DNA of 64,000 bases from Myxococcus landrumus. Lineage in GTDB: Bacteria; Myxococcota; Myxococcia; Myxococcales; Myxococcaceae. Positions within the stretch are counted from its first letter, which is position 1; each line of letters opens with the position of its first letter. The stretch spans positions 835,001-899,000 of the forward strand of contig NZ_CP071091.1 of assembly GCF_017301635.1 (NCBI RefSeq), given 5' to 3'. The notes under the pieces were generated by a model that saw only the letters and a program-made list of their open reading frames with translations, did no database searches and was not told where the DNA came from. The translations under genes were made by a program, and so were the position numbers. Positions 43,602 to 52,822 of this stretch are shown piece by piece.

Positions 43602-44195
43602 ATGCGCAAGCTCATGATGGCAGTGGGGGCGGTCGCGGCGCTGGCCATGGCTTCCGGCTGTAGCAAGCGGGACAACGTCGCCGAGCAACGCCAGGACGTC
43701 GCCGAGGCGCAGTCCGAGGCTCAGCAGAAGACGGCGGAGATCCGCCAGGAAGAGCGGCAGGACATCGCGCGGACCCAGCAGGATGCCCGCGAGGACATCG
43801 CGGAGACGCGGGGCGAGGCGAATCAGGAGGTCGCCAACGCGCAGCAGGACGTACGGGAAGAGCAGAGCGACCTGGCCAAGGCCGAGCGTGAGCGGGGCGA
43901 GGACCTGGCCCAGGGTGGCTCTGGCACGACGGGGGCCACCGCCGCGGCCACGAATGTGCAAGGGCGTGTGCTCGACACGGGCCGCGACACGCTGACCCTG
44001 GTCGACACTGTCTCCAATCGGCAAATCAAGCTGAAGACGAATGACCAGAGCCGCATCCTCCACGACAACCACCCGGTGAAGCTGGGGGACATCAAGGAGG
44101 GGGACCAGGTCCGGGCGTCCTACGTCGCGGACGGCAAGGACCTGGTGGTTCGTGAGCTGAGCATCACCCAGCCGGCCACCCCTGCGCCCAAGTAG
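43602..44195 (+). CDS. Coiled-coil lipoprotein with C-terminal small beta domain
   Basis: A protein of 197 residues from the ATG at 43602. The signal ends at a good lipobox, ALAMASGC. A charged coiled coil follows with a periodic Gln/Asp/Ala-rich pattern (AEQRQDVAEAQSEAQQKTA, DIARTQQDAREDIAETRGEA), then a Gly/Thr linker and a C-terminal beta part (VQGRVLDTGRDTLTLVD, IKEGDQVRASYVADGKDLVV) like short OB-type DUF5666 modules. It is probably anchored in the outer membrane and spans the periplasm. An intrinsic-terminator-like hairpin follows. Confidence 0.65.
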   Translation: MRKLMMAVGAVAALAMASGCSKRDNVAEQRQDVAEAQSEAQQKTAEIRQEERQDIARTQQDAREDIAETRGEANQEVANAQQDVREEQSDLAKAERERGEDLAQGGSGTTGATAAATNVQGRVLDTGRDTLTLVDTVSNRQIKLKTNDQSRILHDNHPVKLGDIKEGDQVRASYVADGKDLVVRELSITQPATPAPK

Positions 44196-44232
44196 CGCCG
44201 GGTGGGTGAGTCCTCGCCTCGCGAATGGCTCG

Positions 44233-44263
44233 GGAACGGCCCTCTCGAAAAGGGGGCCGTTCC
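44233..44263 (+). terminator. Intrinsic-terminator-like hairpin
   Basis: GGAACGGCCC pairs perfectly over 10 bases with GGGCCGTTCC around an 11-base loop, then TTCTTGG. It lies 38 bases after the coiled-coil lipoprotein gene. The trailing T tract is short. Confidence 0.6.
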
Positions 44264-44396
44264 TTCTTGGGTCTCCAATCCATTCTGGTGGGTTGGATGG
44301 TTGTGTCAGACCTGGGTGGTAGGAGTGGCTCGTGGGGTTTCCTCACGCCTTCCCAAACCTGGGAAGGACCTTCAATCCCAGGAGCAGCCACTCGAA

Positions 44397-45530
44397 ATGG
44401 GCACCCACCATCCAGACCACCCCTCCGCCAAACCCTTCATCCTCTTCACGGCCGGAGCCACGTCGTACGAGCTCATCCAGTACCTCGGCCTGCGCGGCTC
44501 CGGAGAGCTGCTCATCGCCCGCAGGCACTACGCGGACACGCCTGGCGACCTGGTCCTCATCAAGCGCTTGCAAGACGTGGGCGACGAGCTTGGGCGCGCG
44601 CGGCTGCGTGAAGAGGTCAAGCTGTTGATGCGCCTGTCCCATCCGGCCATCGCCCAGGTCTTCCTGGTGCGGGTGCATGATGGCGTCCCCCACCTCGTCA
44701 TGGAGTTCGTGGACGGCCAGAGCCTGGAGACGCTGGTCAGCTACGCGGCGCTGCGCCGCCGGCCGCTGTCGGAGTCCTTCACCGCCTACGTGGGGGCGGA
44801 GGTCGCGGATGCGCTCCACCACGCGCACACGTTGGAGGATGACCGGGGCCTGCCGCTGGGGCTGGTCCACCGCGACGTCAGCCCACGCGCCTTGCGTCTG
44901 GATGCGCGCGGCCACGTGAAGCTGTCGGACTTCGCGCTGTCCTGGGCGCGGCTCCCCGGGCGCGTGGCGACCGAAGCCCATGTCGTCCGGGGGGACCTCG
45001 CCTATGCCTCGCCGGAGGCGCTCCTTCGCCGTCCCTTGGATGGCCGCTCTGACTTGTTCTCGCTGGGCGTCGTGCTGCTCGAACTGCTCACCGGTCTGCA
45101 CCTGCTGGACCTGGAGCCCGTCGAGCGTGCGGCGCTCGCGTCGGGGCCACTGCCGGACACGGAGTTGCTCGTGGCGGAGTCGCCCAGCTGGCTCTCCGCG
45201 CCCATGATGGCCGCGCGCATGGCCTGCTTCTCTCCGCAGCATGTGGAGCAGGTGACGGCCAAAGTGTCCTCGCCGCTCCGTGCCATCCTCGCGCGGCTCC
45301 TGCGGAGAGAACCGGAGGAGCGCTTCCAGACGGCCCTGGAGCTGCGGGATGCGCTGCGTGCCGTGCTGGCGGGACGGGGGTACGCCTATGGCCCCCCGGA
45401 GGCGGCTCGCGAGGCGGCACAAGTCCGGCAGGAGGCGCGTTCCCGGAGGCGCTCCGCGGACGTGTTGTCCTCGGATGATGGGGGCCCCACGGCCTTCGGA
45501 CACCGTGACATGTACGCGGCCGGTTCGTGA
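44397..45530 (+). CDS. Protein-kinase-fold protein with degenerate active site
   Basis: A protein of 377 residues from the ATG at 44397. Kinase landmarks are present in order: a glycine-loop-like LRGSGELLIARR, Lys56 in LVLIKRL, the helix-C Glu in RLREEVKLLMRLSHPAIAQV, the catalytic-loop-like H158-R-D160-V-S-P-R-A165, D178-F-A180 in place of DFG, YASPEALLRRP (APE region) and DLFSLGVVLLELLTG. The Asn that normally follows HRDxxP is Ala165 and the DFG Gly is Ala180, so Mg binding is probably weak or absent. The C-terminal tail is Arg/Ala-rich. Signalling by a pseudokinase is possible. Confidence 0.75.
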   Translation: MGTHHPDHPSAKPFILFTAGATSYELIQYLGLRGSGELLIARRHYADTPGDLVLIKRLQDVGDELGRARLREEVKLLMRLSHPAIAQVFLVRVHDGVPHLVMEFVDGQSLETLVSYAALRRRPLSESFTAYVGAEVADALHHAHTLEDDRGLPLGLVHRDVSPRALRLDARGHVKLSDFALSWARLPGRVATEAHVVRGDLAYASPEALLRRPLDGRSDLFSLGVVLLELLTGLHLLDLEPVERAALASGPLPDTELLVAESPSWLSAPMMAARMACFSPQHVEQVTAKVSSPLRAILARLLRREPEERFQTALELRDALRAVLAGRGYAYGPPEAAREAAQVRQEARSRRRSADVLSSDDGGPTAFGHRDMYAAGS

Positions 45531-45593
45531 GCGGGCGTGGCATGGGGGAGTCCGCTGGTGTCATCCCGCGCGGAAGGTCAGACTCACGCGCCT

Positions 45594-46598
45594 ATGGGCG
45601 ACGTGAACGAGCTTCACCAGCGCTGGTGCATCGCGGACGGGCACGCGGACTCCCTCATGTGGAACCGGGACTTGTGCACACGCTCCGACGAGGGGCACGT
45701 GGACTTTCCCCGGCTGCGGGAGGCGGGGGTGAAGCTTCAGTGCTTCACCATCGTCACCCGTGGCTTCCCCTTCATTGGGGGCTTCCCGGTGTTCGCCGCG
45801 TGGCGCGGCTGGCCCCGGGAGGCTCGTGCGAGCGAGTGGGCCCGGGCGTTGTGGCAAGTCGAGCGCATGGAGGCGTTCTGTCAGCGCTCGGACGGAGCGG
45901 TGCGCGTCGCGACGTCGCGGCAGGTGCTGGAGGACAACCTCGCGCAGGGGCGCTTGTCCGCGGTGCTGGGCGTGGAGGGTGGGCACGCCATCGAGGGGAA
46001 GGTGGAGCGTCTGGCCGAGCTGCACCGCCGGGGCGTGCGCTTCATGGGCCTCACCCACCTGTCCAACAATGACCTGGGGGGCTCCTCGTTTCCCATGATG
46101 GGAAACCGGGGACTGACGGGGCTGGGGCAGGAGGTGGTGGAGGAGATGGCCCGCCTGGGATTGAGCGTGGATGTGGCACATGCCTCCGAGCGCACGCTGG
46201 AGCATCTTTTTTCCCATCCCACGGTCCGCTTCTTCTGCTCGCACACGGGGGTGCGGGCGGCGGGCGGCGGATGGCGCAACTTGAGCGACGCGTCCCTGCG
46301 AGTCATCGCGGACCGGGGCGGCGTGGTGGGCATCATCTTCGCCCCGGTGTACCTGGGAGGGGACTCGGTGGACGACGTGGTTCGCCACATCGAACACGCG
46401 GTGGACGTGATGGGGGAGGAGGGCGTGGGCCTGGGCTCGGACTACGACGGCATGGTGCCGCTGCCCAAGGGGATGAAGGACGTCACCGACCTGCACTTGC
46501 TCACCACGGCACTGCTTCGCCGCCATCCGGAGTCATGGGTGGAACGTGTCATGGGCGGAAACTTCCGGCGTTTCTTCCAGTCGACACTGGGTGGTTGA
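45594..46598 (+). CDS. Membrane dipeptidase-type metallopeptidase (M19 family)
   Basis: A protein of 334 residues from the ATG at 45594; a GTG at 45537 is in frame. Zinc and active-site motifs of renal-dipeptidase-like M19 enzymes are visible: IADGHADSL, the Glu in LGVEGGHAIEG, His in LSVDVAHASE, CSHTGVRA and LGSDYDGM. These enzymes hydrolyse dipeptides, including ones with D-residues. There is no signal peptide in this reading, so it is probably cytoplasmic. It follows the kinase-like gene by 63 bases. Confidence 0.85.
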   Translation: MGDVNELHQRWCIADGHADSLMWNRDLCTRSDEGHVDFPRLREAGVKLQCFTIVTRGFPFIGGFPVFAAWRGWPREARASEWARALWQVERMEAFCQRSDGAVRVATSRQVLEDNLAQGRLSAVLGVEGGHAIEGKVERLAELHRRGVRFMGLTHLSNNDLGGSSFPMMGNRGLTGLGQEVVEEMARLGLSVDVAHASERTLEHLFSHPTVRFFCSHTGVRAAGGGWRNLSDASLRVIADRGGVVGIIFAPVYLGGDSVDDVVRHIEHAVDVMGEEGVGLGSDYDGMVPLPKGMKDVTDLHLLTTALLRRHPESWVERVMGGNFRRFFQSTLGG

Positions 46599-46635
46599 CC
46601 CGCGGCGGTACGCTCGAAATATTCGTTGAACGCTC

Positions 46636-47016
46636 ATGAACCGCTCACTTCTTGCCCTCGTGTCCGTTGTTGGCTGCTTCCTCTTCACCGGCTGCGGTGG
46701 TCCCAAAGCGGGAGATGACTGTGACGGAGGTGGCTTCGTCTGTCAGGAAGCCGTCCTCGCGCTGGAGTGCCGTTCCGGCACGTGGCGGGAGGTGCCTTGC
46801 CGTGGTCCGCTCGGCTGCCGCGAGTCGGACGATGCGGTGCGCTGCGATACCTCGGGCAACGACGCGGGGGATGCCTGTGCATCCAGCGCCGAGGGCCGGG
46901 GCCTGTGCCGCCGCGATGGCAAGGCCGTGCTGGAGTGCCGCCAGGGCGTGTTGGTGGAGACCGCCTCCTGCGTCTCCTGCGTCGTGCAGAACTCCGAGGT
47001 GACGTGCCAGCAGTGA
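46636..47016 (+). CDS. Small Cys-rich lipoprotein
   Basis: A protein of 126 residues. The signal MNRSLLALVSVVGCFLFTGC has a good lipobox (LFTGC). The mature part has 13 further cysteines in two similar halves (CDGGGFVCQEAVLALECRSGTW and CASSAEGRGLCRRDGKAVLECRQGVL), a pattern seen in myxobacterial surface lipoproteins. Function is unknown. Confidence 0.65.
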   Translation: MNRSLLALVSVVGCFLFTGCGGPKAGDDCDGGGFVCQEAVLALECRSGTWREVPCRGPLGCRESDDAVRCDTSGNDAGDACASSAEGRGLCRRDGKAVLECRQGVLVETASCVSCVVQNSEVTCQQ

Positions 47017-47186
47017 GCCGTTGACGGCTGTCAGGCACCGTTGATTCGTGGCGTGTGGTAGCGTCGGAGCGCCGCTCGCGGGACTCCGATGCGACTTCCG
47101 AATCATGCCTTTGGAGCCTGACACGCTGGTCGTTTCACTTCTCCCCGAGCGGCGCTCATCTCTCCTGTCTGGAGGCTGTGCGCACG

Positions 47187-48656
47187 ATGGCCGTGGCCGC
47201 CGAAGTCCGCGTCGAACAGGTCGCCCGCGAGGACCTGGTGATGTTCGTCAACGCGTGTTTCTCCTGCACGGGGCAGCGGGAGTTCTACGGTGACGCGCGG
47301 GGGCAGTCGGTCTCCATCGAGTTCCTCCACCAGTACATCCTCGGCAACTACCGGCGCCTCTATCGCCGCACGCTCGCGGCGGGCATCAACCACTTCAATC
47401 AGGCGCAGATCATCCTCAACCTGCTCGCCATCGGCAGCCCGGTGGATGTCCAGGAGCGACGCGAGGAGGGGGCACTCATCTCCGCCGCGCTGCGACGACT
47501 TCCGCCGCAGCGTGCCTTCCGGGTGCTGGAGTCCCTGCGCTCGCGACGCATCAACAACCGCCGGGCTCGCGCCATCGCGCGCGAGTATCTGTCCAGCCGC
47601 GCGGACCTCGCGTTCGACGCGGTGAAGTACCGCGCCAAGCTGCGCGCGGCCGTCGTGCATGGCCACCTGAAGCTGGAGGGAGAGCTGGGGCCATTTCTCT
47701 TCCATGGCTGGAAGAAGCGCGTCTACACCCAGCCGTTGCTGGAGACCTTCCGCAAGGCCCACTTCGCGCAAGAGGCGCTCTACGAGCTGCCGTACACGGT
47801 GGCGGAGGGGCTCGCGCAGAAGCACGGCGTGCCGCGGGATGTCTTCCTCCAGCGCATCGAGCCTCGACTGACCCAGGCCGAGCGGCTGCGACTCCAGGAG
47901 TCCGCAGCGCGCGATGGTGCCGAGGTTCCCGCCGTGGACCTGTCCCGTGCGCCGTTGACGAAGCTGTGCCTCTATGTGCTGGCGCTCAAGGATGAGGTCC
48001 GCCTGGAGCGCCGCGATGAGCTGCACACCGCGCTGGAGCGTGCCTCCGCGCGAGTGCTGGCGCGAGCCCCGGCGACGCTGGGGCGTGTGGCGGCGGTGCT
48101 GGACAACAGCTACTCGTCCTCGGGTTCCATCCAGAAGCGCCGCCGTCCGCTGGGGGTCGCGCTGGCGTCGCACTATCTGCTGGGGGCCTCGGCTCGCGAG
48201 TACCGTGCGTTCTGGACGTCCCCGGTGGATGACCCGCTGCGGGTCGTCGCGCGCGGGCAGTCGGACCTGGCCACGCCGCTGCTGGCGGCCCTGGAGTGGG
48301 GGCCGGACCTGGTGGTCATCGTCTCGGATGGCTACGACAATGACCCGCCGCACGCCGTGGCCGAGCTGACGCGCGTGTTTCGTGAGCGGTTGGACCCGGG
48401 ACGCCGCACGGCGTTGGTTCACGTCAATCCCGTCTTCGACGCGGACGAGTACGCTCCGCGCTCACTGGGGGAGGCCGTGGCCACGGTCGGCGTACGTGAC
48501 GCGGAGGACGTGCCGACGGTGCTGGGCTTCGCGCGCTTCGCGGAGGGCACCGCGTCGTTGTCGGAGCTGGAGCGCTATCTCGCCGCGCGGGTGGCGTCGT
48601 GGTTGGACCGCGAGCCCCGCAAGGGAGAGCCCACCCGAGAGGAGGAGGAGTCATGA
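47187..48656 (+). CDS. TROVE-like / von Willebrand A domain protein
   Basis: A protein of 489 residues from the ATG at 47187, with GGAGG 11 bases upstream. The N-terminal two-thirds are helical and resemble the TROVE module of Ro/Rsr proteins: FVNACFSCTGQREFYGDARG, FLHQYILGNYRRLYRRTLA and INNRRARAIAREYL, then FDAVKYRAKLRAAVVHGHL. The C-terminal part is a vWA domain with MIDAS Asp306 in AAVLDNSYSSSGS, SDLATPLLAALEWGPD and VIVSDGYDND. Bacterial TROVE-vWA proteins bind small Y-like RNAs and act in RNA quality control; whether this one binds RNA is unknown. Its stop overlaps the next start (ATGA), so the two proteins probably work together. Confidence 0.55.
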   Translation: MAVAAEVRVEQVAREDLVMFVNACFSCTGQREFYGDARGQSVSIEFLHQYILGNYRRLYRRTLAAGINHFNQAQIILNLLAIGSPVDVQERREEGALISAALRRLPPQRAFRVLESLRSRRINNRRARAIAREYLSSRADLAFDAVKYRAKLRAAVVHGHLKLEGELGPFLFHGWKKRVYTQPLLETFRKAHFAQEALYELPYTVAEGLAQKHGVPRDVFLQRIEPRLTQAERLRLQESAARDGAEVPAVDLSRAPLTKLCLYVLALKDEVRLERRDELHTALERASARVLARAPATLGRVAAVLDNSYSSSGSIQKRRRPLGVALASHYLLGASAREYRAFWTSPVDDPLRVVARGQSDLATPLLAALEWGPDLVVIVSDGYDNDPPHAVAELTRVFRERLDPGRRTALVHVNPVFDADEYAPRSLGEAVATVGVRDAEDVPTVLGFARFAEGTASLSELERYLAARVASWLDREPRKGEPTREEEES

Positions 48657-49828
48657 GCCGCGCGCGACTCATCCAACGCCTGGAGCTTCAGGGACTGCGG
48701 CTCGCGCCCTCGCAGGTCTGGGGACAGGTGCGGCTGGTGCCGGTGCTGCGGGACGAGGTGCGGGGAGACCTTCGCTTCGCGCACAGGAACTACGGGGATG
48801 CGCTGTCCGCCGTGACGCTCCAGAGGGAGCTGGCGGCGCCGGGCCTCAAATACGTCTCGTACATTCCCCACGGCCTGGTGATGACCTGGGCCCACCGTCA
48901 GACGGAGGCCGTCTACGGCACGCGTCTCCAGTCCCAGGATGGCAAGAAGGTGGAGGCGGGACCGTTCTCCGTGCGCCTGCTGCACCGCATGGTGCACCGT
49001 GAGGACCGCAATCAGTTGCGCATGTTGCCGCTCCATCTCGCGATGGAGGGCTTCCTGACCCGGTACTTCTGCGGGCCGGACATTGCCTGGTCCGAGTACT
49101 CGCGCGACGGCTTGTCGCGGGGGCTGAATCCCCGCGGCGAGGCGTCGATTCCCGGCTGGGCCAGCTTCGCGTTGGATGGTGCCCTGCGCACCTTCGAGCT
49201 TCATGAGCGGCAGGTGGGGCTGTTGCTCTTCAACGCGGACGAGCTGCTCTCGGCCTTCATCGTCGCGCATCCGCACGACTACCGCTCCCTGCACCGCACG
49301 TTGCTCGAGGACTTCTACGGCGACCTGCTGCTGCAGTACGGCTACCTCCAGGTGGTGGGAGATATCGGGCTGCGCCTCGACGCAAGCCAGGTGGCAAGCG
49401 TCGCGGACCTGCGAGCGCAGGTGGCGCGCATGCGCGAGGACTGGGGCACCTTCCATGGCCTGATGTCGGGAGGCTTGTTCGGGGTGGAGGTGACGTCGCG
49501 GAAGGTCTACGAGGCCGGGCCCTTCCTCCTCCAGCACTTCCACACGAGCCTTGTCCCCTCCGAGGAGAACCACCTGGGGGAGGCCATCACGGGGCCGGAC
49601 GGGACGCTGGAGTACCTCAAGACCTACCGGCTCTCCGCGGCCCAGACGCGTCGGGCGTACCTGCTGCAACAGCTGGCGGGCTCACAGTGGAACCTGGACG
49701 ACACCGCCAAGGCCCTGGGCTCCACCCGGCCCGACCTGGTCGTCCGGCTTCACAACGCGGGCTTCGGTTATCTGCTCAAGCCCCACGTGCTCGAGGAGGC
49801 CCAGCGCTCAATGGCGCGGGGCCGTTGA
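48653..49828 (+). CDS. Unknown protein with C-terminal Fis-like HTH, partner of vWA protein
   Basis: A protein of 391 residues, starting at the ATG that overlaps the upstream stop (GAGGAGGAG before it). The N-terminal part is mixed alpha/beta (LRLAPSQVWGQVRLVPVLRD, GLKYVSYIPHGLVMTWAH). The middle is helical and rich in aromatic and charged residues (LFNADELLSAFIVAHPHDYRS, LLEDFYGDLLLQYGYLQ). The end resembles a Fis-type HTH (YLLQQLAGSQWNLDDTAKALGSTRPDLVVRLH), usual at the end of sigma-54 activators, but no AAA+ domain is present. Coupling to the TROVE-like gene suggests a joint module. No known family was recognised. Confidence 0.55.
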   Translation: MSRARLIQRLELQGLRLAPSQVWGQVRLVPVLRDEVRGDLRFAHRNYGDALSAVTLQRELAAPGLKYVSYIPHGLVMTWAHRQTEAVYGTRLQSQDGKKVEAGPFSVRLLHRMVHREDRNQLRMLPLHLAMEGFLTRYFCGPDIAWSEYSRDGLSRGLNPRGEASIPGWASFALDGALRTFELHERQVGLLLFNADELLSAFIVAHPHDYRSLHRTLLEDFYGDLLLQYGYLQVVGDIGLRLDASQVASVADLRAQVARMREDWGTFHGLMSGGLFGVEVTSRKVYEAGPFLLQHFHTSLVPSEENHLGEAITGPDGTLEYLKTYRLSAAQTRRAYLLQQLAGSQWNLDDTAKALGSTRPDLVVRLHNAGFGYLLKPHVLEEAQRSMARGR

Positions 49829-49839
49829 CGCACCCTTCG

Positions 49840-50622
49840 TCAGAGGGATGAGAGGAACGAGTCGAGCACGGCGTTGACGCGCTCGGGTTGCTCCTGGTTG
49901 GCCAGATGCGCGGCGCCAGGGATGACCTCCAGCCTGGCACCCGCGATGAGGTCCACCATCTGCTTCGCCTTCTCCAGCGGGGTGATGGCGTCGTGCTCGC
50001 CCACCACGACCAGCGCCGGGCCCGCGTAGCGCGCGAGGATGTCCTTGCTGTCCGGCCGCAGCGCCATGCCTCGCTGCGCGGCGGCGATGCCCTCGCGGGA
50101 GGCCGCGCGCATGAGGGTCTCCACGTGTCGTCCCGTGGGAGAGGAGGGTCCTTCCGCGACCAGCTTGGGCAGGAGTGCCTGGATGATGGGGTCCACGCCC
50201 TTCTCGAGGGCTTCGAGTGCGGAGGCTTCCCGCCGCGCCTTGCCCGCGTCGTCATCCGCGGTGCACTGCGTGTCCATCAACAGGAGTCCGGCCACGCGTC
50301 CCGCGTCTTCGCGCAGCAGGGCCATGGCCGCGTAGCCGCCCATGGAGACGCCGCCCACCACGGCGCGGTCGATGTTCAGCGAGTCGAGCAGCGACAGCGC
50401 ATCCTGGGCGATGCGCGACATCTGCGTGGGACCTTCCCCGGGCTTGCTCTGCCCGAAGCCCCGGATGTCGGGGATGATGAAGCGGTAGCGCGCGGAGAGC
50501 GCGTTCACCTGGGCGTCGAAGGCGCCGCCATGAAGGGGGAAGGCGTGAAGCAGCAACACCGCTGGGCCCTGGCCCACGTCGCGGTAGTGCAGGGGGAGTC
50601 CATCCAAGGTGAAGGTCGGCAT
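49840..50622 (-). CDS. Alpha/beta hydrolase
   Basis: A protein of 260 residues from the ATG at 50622 (GGAGG upstream). The fold motifs are LLLHAFPLHGGAFD, the nucleophile elbow GVSMGGY, VVGEHDAITP (Asp) and IPGAAHLANQEQPE (His). Overall closest in layout to 3-oxoadipate enol-lactonase/haloperoxidase-like hydrolases, but the substrate is open. It follows corA by 17 bases on the same strand. Confidence 0.85.
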   Translation of the reverse strand: MPTFTLDGLPLHYRDVGQGPAVLLLHAFPLHGGAFDAQVNALSARYRFIIPDIRGFGQSKPGEGPTQMSRIAQDALSLLDSLNIDRAVVGGVSMGGYAAMALLREDAGRVAGLLLMDTQCTADDDAGKARREASALEALEKGVDPIIQALLPKLVAEGPSSPTGRHVETLMRAASREGIAAAQRGMALRPDSKDILARYAGPALVVVGEHDAITPLEKAKQMVDLIAGARLEVIPGAAHLANQEQPERVNAVLDSFLSSL

Positions 50623-50639
50623 GTGTCCTCCGCGAGCGC

Positions 50640-51581
50640 TCAGAGCCACTGCTTGTGCTTGAACCAGAAGAACAAGCTGATGGGCAGGGCGACAATCATC
50701 GCCCACATGGAGATGTAGAAGCCCGTGCCGGACAGGACATCGAAGTTCTGCCCGAAGAATCCAACGATGAACGAGAGCGGCAGGAAGATGGTGGCGAAGA
50801 TGGTGAGCTGCTTGGTGATGTCGTTCGTCTTGTTCGCCACCATGGACAGGTAGCCGTCCATCACGTTGCCCAGGATGTCCCGGCCGGAGTCGATCTGCTC
50901 GTACAGCCGCACCAGGTGGTCATACACGTCGCGGAAGTAGAGCGTGGAGCGCTCATCCACATGGGGAATCCCGCGCCGCGCCATGAGCCCGACCACGTCC
51001 CGCTGTGGCGAGAGCACGCGGCGCAACTGCACCAGCATCCGCTTCATCTCGAAGATGCGTTGCAGGTGTGACTTCTCGGCCTTCTCGAAGATGGAGACCT
51101 CCAGGTCCTCCAGCTCCTCGCTGAAGCTGTCGAGGATGGGGAACTGCGCATCCACGAGCGCATCCGCCATCAGGTACAGCATGAAGTCGGTGCCGCGCCC
51201 CAGCGTCGAGGCCGGGTCCTGGCGCACGCGCTGGATGATGGTCTCCAGCCCCATGAAGGGCAGCTCGTGCACGCTGATGATCCACTCCTTCGCGAGGAAG
51301 AAGTGGTGCTCATGCATCGTCAGGTCGCACACGTTCTTGCCGGCCGTGAAGCCCTGGAGCACGACGAAGACGTGGTTGGGGTACTCCTCCAGCTTGGGGC
51401 GCTGGTCCAGATGGAGGCAGTCCTCGACGGCGAGCTTGTGGAGGCCAAAGCGCTCGGCCAGCCGGGCCATGGTCGCCTCGTCCGGCTGGAGGACGTCCAC
51501 CCACTTGCGGCCGTCTTCCCCGAGCAGCTCCTCACCCCCGGTGAAGAGGGTTCCGTCCCTGAACAGACAGACCTGAATCAT
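50640..51581 (-). CDS. corA: CorA-type magnesium/cobalt transporter
   Basis: A protein of 313 residues from the ATG at 51581. An acidic alpha/beta N-terminal domain is followed by the long helix bundle (EKAEKSHLQRIFEMKRMLVQLRRVL) and two C-terminal membrane helices with the selectivity-loop region SFIVGFFGQNFD; the usual GMN is GQN here, a variant seen in CorA relatives. CorA forms a pentameric inner-membrane channel for divalent cations. The end FKHKQWL has the usual basic tail. Confidence 0.9.
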   Translation of the reverse strand: MIQVCLFRDGTLFTGGEELLGEDGRKWVDVLQPDEATMARLAERFGLHKLAVEDCLHLDQRPKLEEYPNHVFVVLQGFTAGKNVCDLTMHEHHFFLAKEWIISVHELPFMGLETIIQRVRQDPASTLGRGTDFMLYLMADALVDAQFPILDSFSEELEDLEVSIFEKAEKSHLQRIFEMKRMLVQLRRVLSPQRDVVGLMARRGIPHVDERSTLYFRDVYDHLVRLYEQIDSGRDILGNVMDGYLSMVANKTNDITKQLTIFATIFLPLSFIVGFFGQNFDVLSGTGFYISMWAMIVALPISLFFWFKHKQWL

Positions 51582-51661
51582 CCCGTAGCGCTCCCGGGCC
51601 TTGCGGCGCGGCCCCAGTCCGAGTGCTAGAACTCCCCCGCGCGGAAGTCGAGCGCTAGAGT

Positions 51662-52822
51662 GTGCCTCCCGTGTCCGTTGACGCTGAAAACCCGCAGACC
51701 TCATTGACCCCGAGGCTGGAAGAGCTCCTTCAAGCCCATCCCGACCGCGCTTTCGCCGGCCGGTTGCGAAAGGTGTATGCCGCCGCTGCCCAGGCCATTG
51801 GCCGGCTGAGCGACATGGACCTGGTGAAGTACGAAACGCCGGTGGTGGACTCCAGCCCCGACCTGTCCCTGTGGGAGGAGATGGCGCCCGTCATCCGGGA
51901 CACGGTGATGGACGTCAACGCCCTGCTCAATGTCATCCGCGAGCAGTTCCCCTCCCAGCCCGCGGGCAGTGTCGCGGACTTGGTGAGCAGCGGGCGCGCG
52001 CGCGAGCCGGCGATGATGCTCCACGACGCGATGACCCAGTTGGCTCAAGGGGTCACCCAGCTCGGCGAGGCGATGCGCAACCCCTCCGTCGTGAGCGACC
52101 GCTGGACGTTGCTGGCGGAGATCCAACGCTTCCGCGCGCGCTTCCGCGAGCAGGTCAGCAACCTCGTCTTCGAGACGGCGAGCAGCTTCGGTGAAGTGAC
52201 GCGCGCGCAGGTCGTCCCGGGACACGAGGCGGAGGTGAAGGCCGCCGTCACCGTGCGGGCCATCACCGCGGACCTGGGCCGCATCCTGGCCGCGCGGCTC
52301 ACCAAGGTCCGTGACGCCGAACCCGAGGACGTCCAGTGGAACGCGCAGCAGCTCCAGACGGAGATGGACGCCTTCGGCCGCACCGCCGCGTACCGGAACC
52401 TGCGCGCGCAGGACAAGCGGCACATCGTGGAGATGCGCGCGGAGGTGGGGCGGTTGGCGATTCTTCCCAACCCCTTGCGCGAGGACGTGCTCAAGGTGGT
52501 GGGCGAGCTGGAGGCCTTCGTTCGCGGCCTGGCCGCGGTGAATCAGCGGCAGATCCTCATCATCCATGACCGCGAGGTCTGGGCGTCCTGTGGCGTGACG
52601 CTGGAGCGAGGATTGTCGCTGGTGGACTCCGACGCGCCGGTGGCCGCGAAGATGTTGGCGGAGGCCGCGACGCGCGCTCAGTCGCTCTACGGACGGGCCT
52701 CGGACATGGATGCGTTCCTGCGCAAGGCGCGCAAGCAGCCGCTGGCCCAGCTCACGGGCCCGGAGCTGCGCGTCACCATCGAGATCTTCCAGGGGCTGCT
52801 GGCCCAACTGGACGTGATGTGA
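51662..52822 (+). CDS. Helical cytoplasmic protein of unknown function
   Basis: A protein of 386 residues from GTG 51662, or 383 from GTG 51671; neither has a strong ribosome site. It is almost entirely helical without signal peptide or membrane segment (LEELLQAHPDRAFAGRLRKVYAAAAQAI, FLRKARKQPLAQLTGPELRVTIEIFQGL). It is divergent from corA and overlaps the HAD gene by one base (TGATG), so the two are coupled. The family is not recognised. Confidence 0.6.
   Translation: MPPVSVDAENPQTSLTPRLEELLQAHPDRAFAGRLRKVYAAAAQAIGRLSDMDLVKYETPVVDSSPDLSLWEEMAPVIRDTVMDVNALLNVIREQFPSQPAGSVADLVSSGRAREPAMMLHDAMTQLAQGVTQLGEAMRNPSVVSDRWTLLAEIQRFRARFREQVSNLVFETASSFGEVTRAQVVPGHEAEVKAAVTVRAITADLGRILAARLTKVRDAEPEDVQWNAQQLQTEMDAFGRTAAYRNLRAQDKRHIVEMRAEVGRLAILPNPLREDVLKVVGELEAFVRGLAAVNQRQILIIHDREVWASCGVTLERGLSLVDSDAPVAAKMLAEAATRAQSLYGRASDMDAFLRKARKQPLAQLTGPELRVTIEIFQGLLAQLDVM

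Noticed and set aside
48653..49828. ARPP-1-type domain in the vWA partner
   Set aside because: The opening QVWGQVRLVPVLR looked similar, but the conserved elements I would expect (the Glu-rich and KQNR-type segments) are absent.
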